Below are positions 57,950 to 64,000 of a DNA stretch of 64,000 nucleotides, in pieces. Within the stretch, counting starts at the first letter, position 1, and every line of letters starts with the position of its first letter. Location of the stretch: NCBI GenBank assembly GCA_963971405.1, contig OZ020490.1, positions 14,967,464 to 15,031,463 of the forward strand. The letters run 5' to 3'. The notes under the pieces are model-generated. The model made no database searches, was not told where the DNA came from, and worked only from the letters and a program-made list of their open reading frames with translations. The DNA is from Psococerastis gibbosa (Eukaryota > Arthropoda > Insecta > Psocodea > Psocidae). A program made the translations under genes and the position numbers.

Positions 57950-58155
57950 GTGGTACAGACTGTACAGACTCCGACTATCACCCGAAAGGTTGTTGGTTCG
58001 TGTCCCACACTGGCTACATTTTCTGGTCATGCTTCGGAGGGCATGTAAAGCAAGCGGTCCTGGCTCATCCTAGTTGAGTGTAAGAGAGGGCTTAACAGTC
58101 CTAACTCCGCTAGGTTGGTTTAGTAATAGAACAACAAAAAGTCAAGATTTATTTA
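57950..58155 (+). mobile_element. SINE family A, full copy
   Basis: 'gtacagactccgactatcac', 'ggttgttggttcgtgtccca', 'gcttcggagggcatgtaaag' and a T-rich tail. Confidence 0.85.
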
Positions 58156-58844
58156 CTTATATATCCTTTGACTTTAGTCCACAAAATAATGTTTTTTGTG
58201 TGGACTAAGCTAAGTCATTATTATTATTATTATTACTATTACGACTAATAACCGCTGCCTTTTAATAATTATAACCACAGGTTTATAGGAACGTCCATCG
58301 TAACACAATATTGTATCGTATTAATCTGGTATAGGCTACAATATTTATAGTCTGACCAGTTCTCCTTCTACAATATATTTTGTAGCAAAGACGTACCGGA
58401 AATACCTGCACTTTATAACCCCAATAACGACAGGTTTCAGTCAACTCTCCTCACCTAGGACAACTCAGGTTGCCTACTTATGGGGTATTCAGGTCTGATT
58501 CCAATCTTAGTGTGCTGTAATGCGAGATAATGACAAAGAGGTGTTGGCAGTCGCACTGGGAGGTCTTTTCTCAAAGAGATGCATTAGGAAGGGTAACCCT
58601 TTCGGCTTTCATGATTGAGAGCTGGGGAGATAAAAAAATGTCACCAGACAGGCCAATGAAAAGGTTGAATTAAAAGACGCTTAGTAACCTACTCTGGTGC
58701 AAATAACTAGTACGTCATCCCAAAATCTCAGTACATTGTAGCCTATATAATGTGTTATTTTATTGCAGTACAATAATTATAGTAAAATCCCACTATTACA
58801 CTATTACTCACTTTAATATTGTTCCATAGGTTAATTGTAAGAGT

Positions 58845-58922
58845 GGCCCGAAAGGCTCAAAATTCGCCCATATGGAAAATAAGGACAATTTCCTTTCTTT
58901 TCTTTCTTTCTTTCTTTCATTC
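58845..58922 (+). mobile_element. LINE-type 3' tail fragment
   Basis: 'attcgcccatatggaaaata' then (CTTT)n. Confidence 0.45.
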
Positions 58923-59245
58923 CAATATTCGTTCCAATTAATATGGGTCTAAGAAGAATTGAAAAGTGGTTCTACAAATTCAGATTCAAATCATGTATAC
59001 AATACTTTAACATGAACTTCCAAACACGAGTATTTCTTCGATTGAATAAATATTAGAGTTCTAATCAGGGCCACTGAGTTGTTTTCCATTCCTAATTTTC
59101 TTTCTCGAAGTACCCGACCTTTAGAGGCTGTCAGCAAAGTTAAATGGGTAACATTTTTGTTATAACTTATCATCACATATTAAAATGAATCCATCTCGGT
59201 ATACTTTTCTGTACTTGGGTCGCTTGGGGACCCCAGGGCTTGGGG

Positions 59246-59429
59246 CATGGGCGGATACAGGAGGGGCAGGGAGGTAGCTGCCTCCCCCCAAAAATTTGGT
59301 AAATCTATTGTTAATTAATTTATTACGCTCTGATTTAATCGATCCTACATACATGTATGTTTTTCCTATTTTGATCCACAACTACCCCCCCCCCATCCCC
59401 CCCAAAATGATGGGCTGGATCCGTCCCTG
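59246..59429 (-). mobile_element. hAT MITE with perfect 8-bp target duplication
   Basis: 184 bp, flanked by 'gcttgggg' at 59238-59245 and 59430-59437. Same family as 24862-25026 but reversed. Ends 'catgggcggat' / 'atccgtccctg'. Confidence 0.9.
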
Positions 59430-61359
59430 GCTTGGGGGTGCGTAACGATGCGTCACAGAGCCTGATTTTAGCGTGAATATTTATTTAGTTTCATTTCATT
59501 CCATCTGTGAACTAATTGCCTCAATCAGGTATGCTGTAGGTCACATCGAGGAGGAACGGGAGTCAGTACCAAGATCTCAGGAAGGCTCTCTCTTCCTGAC
59601 TAGAGGACCTTAACGAAGATCAAGGTGGCCGACTAATCCTATATATTCAATCTTCGGACTTGTAAACTGGGTTTATATCCAATATTATAGACTGTATGAT
59701 TAGTGTTGTAATTAAGAGATAGCAGTGGTTTTTCAAGGTCGAACTGGCATAAGTTAAATATTGGGAATATTTCGAAAAAGGTCATCAATGCTAATTACAA
59801 ATTGAAATAGCTTCATTGGGATTTATTAGACGATCAAAACCTTCAAAGATGCCTTCAAGCCTTGCAACATACAGTAAAATTAATCAAGATAGCCTTCCAA
59901 TACTAAAATAATTGACGTATTGCATATGAGGTACCTCATTACTGTATCTCATGGGTTAATTGCTGTATCAATGGGTTAATTCTAAGAGTGGGCCTAAAAT
60001 TTGCCTAAATGGAAGATGAAGACAATTTTCATTCATGTTACTTTCTTTCTATCTCAAATTTCGTGAAATGGTACCATTCATTCGGTTCAGGTCTATCTTT
60101 ATTTAAAAAGACTCATGGTTTGAAGTATGTGTTAGCCCACTACCACGTACAATTAATAATAATCATTCACTGAATGATTCCACGAATGAATTGACTGGCA
60201 CCGGACTACACGTATTTCTTAGAAAATGACGTCGCTATGTAGTTTTAGGGGGAAAATTTTCCAAGAGTTTTGAAATGTTTTCATTTCAGATTATGAGATT
60301 TTCAACAATGAGAATTTCAACTTTGCCACCTCGTTTCATTGTCACTTGCGCCACCGTCTTAGGATACCCGCCAAATTTTCCATCAAGTCGCTGAAACTAT
60401 TGACCTGAGAGAATGAACTGCGTGAAACTAATTTAACTCAATTAAATTACCTACAATAAAACACCAAGATCAGGTATCTGGCTTATATACTTTTCACGAT
60501 AGACAATTTTCCATTTCCCTCAAATGTTTGATGGAAATGGAGATATAGGTGTATATCTTATTCATCAGCTAAAATATGGTACCAATATGTTTATATCGTG
60601 TGGCCTTTCATACATCATTGTGCTAAGAAGTCACAACGATAAACTGTAGGCAGCTTATTGGCATAGTAACATTATTCGAGAACATGCGAGTAACGATTAT
60701 TCATTAAATTGATTGTATGCGATTAATCTTTTCTTTTTTTAATAAAAAAAACATGTCCATCTTAAATGACAATTAAAATTGAACCCCCCCGATTACCGTA
60801 AGTTCAGTATTTCAAATAGTTAAATGCTTGAAAGTATGACCTACACTGACAAAATTATTTAATGAAACGAAATCAACGAGTAATTATTAATTTATTATTA
60901 TTGTAGATAATAAAACTACAGGTACTTTTAGGAACCTAACAACCCAATGACTAATCACGTTAATAATAAATATCACAGTTGATCACTCACTGTTACGCTA
61001 CGTCAAATATCTCGGTTAATATTGGGAATTAGGTTCTACATAGCCTAAACCATTCAAGGTACAAGTATTTTGTAGTATCTACAGTTCAATGGCACTGCCA
61101 TGGGCTTAAGAAAAACACTGGTAATGACAGACAAAGTTGTAATTGCCCAGGTTAAGCATGTACTCTGGTATAAGTACTGTACGTAATGTTTTTTTTTTTA
61201 AATGATTATTTGCATACAATAAACTCAATGAATAATCTTATCAGTGACCCCTAAACGGCCATGTAACATACTTGGTTTCAGACTTACGACAGAGTTCTAT
61301 ATAGAAAAAGATGACACATTTGTTACCATTAGGGGATTTTTCAAGGACTTTTCTGCATG
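59430..61359. other. no gene seen; SINE and LINE tail fragments
   Basis: A LINE-type tail at about 59955-60040 and a SINE B tail at about 60690-60755 ('attgattgtatgcgattaat'). Confidence 0.5.
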
Positions 61360-61445
61360 GCTAGAAAAAGTAGCAAGTATGGGACTCGAACCAACAACCT
61401 TTCGGGGGAAATTCGGAGTGTGTACCACTACTCTTGCAAGGGGTG
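61360..61445 (-). mobile_element. SINE family A head, reverse
   Basis: 'gggactcgaaccaacaacct' (reverse B box). Confidence 0.72.
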
Positions 61446-61589
61446 CAACACAGCAACAGTTACATTTGGCGGTCTGGCGGAGAGGGAGTGAAACTGTTTT
61501 TGGCTCTCCTGAAAAAACTGTAAACTGTATAGTTACTGTAAAACTGCTGGAGAAGGCGAATTTAGCAATGGGGCCACTGAAAAATGATT

Positions 61590-61790
61590 TTTTTTTTTTA
61601 TTACTAAGAAACCTTATGGAGTTAGGACTATATAAAGCCCTCTGTTACACTAAATTAGGAAGGCCCGGGACTGTCTGCTTTTCAAACCCTCCAGTGCATT
61701 GCCAGATAATGTAGCAAGTGTGGGACTCGAACCAACAACCTTCCAGTTGAATGTTAGAATCGGTACCACTACTCTACATGCCCTGAGCAA
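61590..61790 (-). mobile_element. SINE family A, full reverse copy
   Basis: T-run/A-rich edge at 61590, 'ggagttaggactatataaag', then 'tgggactcgaaccaacaacc' and 'accactactc'. Confidence 0.85.
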
Positions 61791-61819
61791 TCACATTCAC
61801 TCGTTATTCATTACTTTTA

Positions 61820-61990
61820 AAAAAAGGTTAATCGCATACAAACAATTTAATGAATGCATCCGATTGACCTCTTCAGTCGCCTCTGTAGGTTAGTACCCGT
61901 GTTGAGTTACGACACGATTCCGATCGCATGGCGTGTAGAGACTCGCACAAGTACAAGCACGCTACCACCTTGCCATCGAATTCGCTAACT
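61820..61990 (-). mobile_element. SINE family B, reverse copy
   Basis: 'ggttaatcgcatacaaacaa' to 'gctaccaccttgccatcgaa'. Confidence 0.82.
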
Positions 61991-62585
61991 CAGATTGTAA
62001 AGTGAAATATCTAAATAATCCAGTCCCTCCTGGGAAGAAAGACTGCATGGCGCTACAAATGTAGGCTAGCCTCACAATAAACAATAGCCATAATTTGAAC
62101 AGCAAAAATGAACCCAATATGCAACACCGTTCTCATCAAAATCAATACAATGAGAATAAAAATCCATTCCAAAGACAAACCCTTAAGAAATTCGCCCCGA
62201 AACGGCTAAACACAAAAGATGAAAAATAAATACACTTCAGATCTAAACAACACTGGGTTATCCGTGGTAGTCCGAACTAAACTGAGCTCCAGACCTGATA
62301 CCTGCAGGTATGCCAGTGGTCTTTTGCAATCAAATGAGCGGGTAAGCTAAGCACGGCACCTGGAGCCGCTGGAGAATGTCTAATCATGTTGTGCCTTACG
62401 CCGGTATTGATAGGAAATGTTGAGGAGTGGACTGCCTTGATCTGCTGTACCTGTACGCAGGTTGTTGAGGAAGAACTTGATTGGCTGGGAAGGAAATATG
62501 ACTTCCATTGTCTTCATCAGTTTACGTCTAGTCTGAAACCTTCCAAATGAACTGAGAGTGGCGAGAAATGATAATAAGAATCTTC
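61991..62585. other. no gene seen
   Basis: No recognised family. Confidence 0.5.
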
Positions 62586-62855
62586 AAGTTACAGCCAGAT
62601 GATGGCTGGTTGGCAGCAACATATTGCACCGATGTCTCCAGTCTCCACGATTTTGACATGTCCTCTTCAGCTCCACATAGGACGTTATCCCCAAATCATT
62701 TTTAACTTGTTGGAGATATTCGTTTCGTGGCCGTCCCCGTCGATTTATACGCCTTCTATTGTCCCTTCAATGATGCAGCTAAGTTATCATGCCGAAGTAG
62801 GTGTCCGATCCAGCGTGCCCTCCTAGTGGATATGGATGCAACCAATAAGAATAAT
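62586..62855 (-). mobile_element. LINE C-terminal fragment, same family as 28700-29110
   Basis: The minus strand reads LVASISTRRARWIGHLLRHD, then (frame change) IIEGTIEG, RRGRPRNEYLQQVKNDLG and SYVELKRTCQNRGDWRH. Stops and a frameshift show decay. Confidence 0.8.
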
Positions 62856-63019
62856 ATTTCCCAAAATTGCTTTAAGACCATCTGATATGAAAACATTCTA
62901 CACTCTCAGTGAGGTCCATACCATATACCTGAAACTGTTTATTTTACGAACTTAATTTATACCGTACTTTCATATGTAGCCTATCTAGGTAAGTACATAT
63001 TGACTGTATAATGTAAGAA

Positions 63020-63625
63020 GAAAATATACTGTCAGTTTGTGGGCAAACTACTCAATGGATTTTGATGAAATTTTGCATGTAGGCTTGGTTCAAAAAAATC
63101 ACGTCTCAGGGAAAAAAAATTATTTTGGGCTAACTCAATTTTGGGGGGTTTTACCCTCCAAAAACTCACATAAAACGTTTTCTCAAAAATGGCTCCACGA
63201 TTTTTTTTTAAATTCACATATCACATTGTAGTCAGGGCCTGATTTACCCACTGGGCTAGTTGATGGGCAGCAATTCTCGCTGAAGTACCAGAATCATAAC
63301 TGCATTAATAATGAAATTTGTCGTTGGCGGCGTTGACCCTAACTTCGTTCTCATTTACTTAAAATAAAAATATTAGAAAAGTCTCAGACTTGGTTGAGGG
63401 GGGGGGGGCGGCAAATTCTGAGTAGCTCAGGAGCGGAAAATTCCTAAATCAGGCCCTGATTGTAGTCACTATTAAAGTTAACACCACCCAATAGGACGCT
63501 TGCGCTTTGATAATTTGGTACTGGGGCAAAATAATAAAAATAATATTAAATTTCATGAAAAAATATTTTTCTGTGGAACCTTTCTGTCAATGCTTTCCAA
63601 CCTCAGGTTATGTCTTAGCTAGGTG
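63020..63625 (+). repeat. CTGT-family dispersed repeat, copy 5, interrupted by a hAT MITE
   Basis: 'gggcaaactactcaatggat' to 'cacattgtagt' (63232), resuming at 63459 'attgtagtcactattaa'. Confidence 0.8.
63233..63458. mobile_element. hAT MITE with perfect 8-bp duplication, nested in a CTGT-family repeat
   Basis: 226 bp, ends 'cagggcctgattta' / 'taaatcaggccctg' perfectly inverted, flanked by 'attgtagt' on both sides (63225-63232, 63459-63466). Confidence 0.93.
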
Positions 63626-63732
63626 TCCCAACTTTCACAACCAAAGTTTTGGTTTTGAATTAATAAATATTTTTTCAAGAAATTATTGATAATTCATGCG
63701 CATGCCTGCCAATTCTTGACCATGCAATGTTT

Positions 63733-64000
63733 TTGCTTTCCAATTTATACGTAGGCTATTGGGAAGCTTTGTGACGGTCAAAATTTTCGACTTCGAGATT
63801 TCAACGGATTTACACGCTTTGCGGTCCCAGGAACCCAAAAAAGTGGTTTTTACAAAATGTCTGTATGTTGCTATGTTTGTCTGTCGCTCTGTCTGTCTGT
63901 CGCTCTATCTGTCTGCTCATCGATTTCCGGGCAAACTACTCGGTCAATTTTGATGAAATTCGGCAAGCAGGTTTACAAAAATCATACCTCGAGTTAGTTT
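63733..64000 (+). repeat. CTGT-family dispersed repeat, copy 6, cut by the window edge
   Basis: Starts 'tttgctttccaatttatacg', has 'tcgattt'-type blocks and a CTGT-rich run at 63860-63916. Confidence 0.85.

Noticed and set aside
61244..61714. 156-codon plus-strand frame
   Set aside because: It runs through reverse-oriented SINE family A sequence (ASMGLEPTTF is the reverse B box) and simple T-runs.

Overview
The window is non-coding-rich, AT-biased nuclear DNA from an animal with a large, transposon-loaded genome. It contains GT-AG introns up to 13.6 kb long, tRNA-derived SINEs, LINE fragments, a Penelope-like element, hAT-type MITEs with intact 8-bp duplications, foldback MITEs with TTA/TAA duplications, a G-tract satellite and microsatellites. 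Nothing looks bacterial or viral. An invertebrate, probably an arthropod, fits the repeat mix and the arthropod-like SR-B protein, but the species cannot be named from the sequence alone.

One host gene is well supported. It lies on the minus strand from 54274 (start codon) to 22970 (stop) and encodes a CD36/scavenger receptor class B/LIMP-2 family membrane protein. I could assemble ten coding exons whose splice phases all agree, giving 1578 nt, or 525 residues. The protein has two terminal membrane spans, the six ectodomain cysteines of the family at nearly the CD36 spacing, seven N-glycosylation sequons and a C-terminal tail with an NPAF motif. All nine introns are GT-AG, eight with GTAAGT donors and one with GTGAGT.

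Layout. 0-22.9 kb (downstream of the gene): a CTGT-containing dispersed repeat, a 212-bp composite tandem repeat (2.0-2.9 kb), LINE fragments (3.7-4.4, 6.1-6.5, 11.5-13.3 kb), foldback MITEs (7.6-8.6 kb), a G-tract satellite (9.7-10.0 and 13.66-15.0 kb), a decayed Penelope-like element with RT and GIY-YIG remnants sitting inside a CGATA-rich element (15.3-17.8 kb), a hammerhead-like repeat (18.7 kb) and SINEs. 22.97-54.3 kb: the SR-B gene, its introns filled with SINEs, hAT MITEs, foldback MITEs and RT fragments. 54.3-64 kb: upstream flank with a possible Helentron-like remnant, more foldback and hAT MITEs, SINEs, a LINE C-terminal fragment and CTGT-family repeats.

The most unusual material is the foldback family. 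Its copies share their outer ends and a central core (GACGTGGTAGCAGACAT and its mirror), while the DNA between them differs from copy to copy yet is mirrored within each copy. In two loci a second palindromic element carrying the first codons of a possible MADF-type protein sits at the centre of such a palindrome. Several insertions can be read cleanly: hAT MITEs with perfect 8-bp duplications, a SINE with a perfect 15-bp duplication, and a SINE nested in the opposite orientation inside a related SINE.
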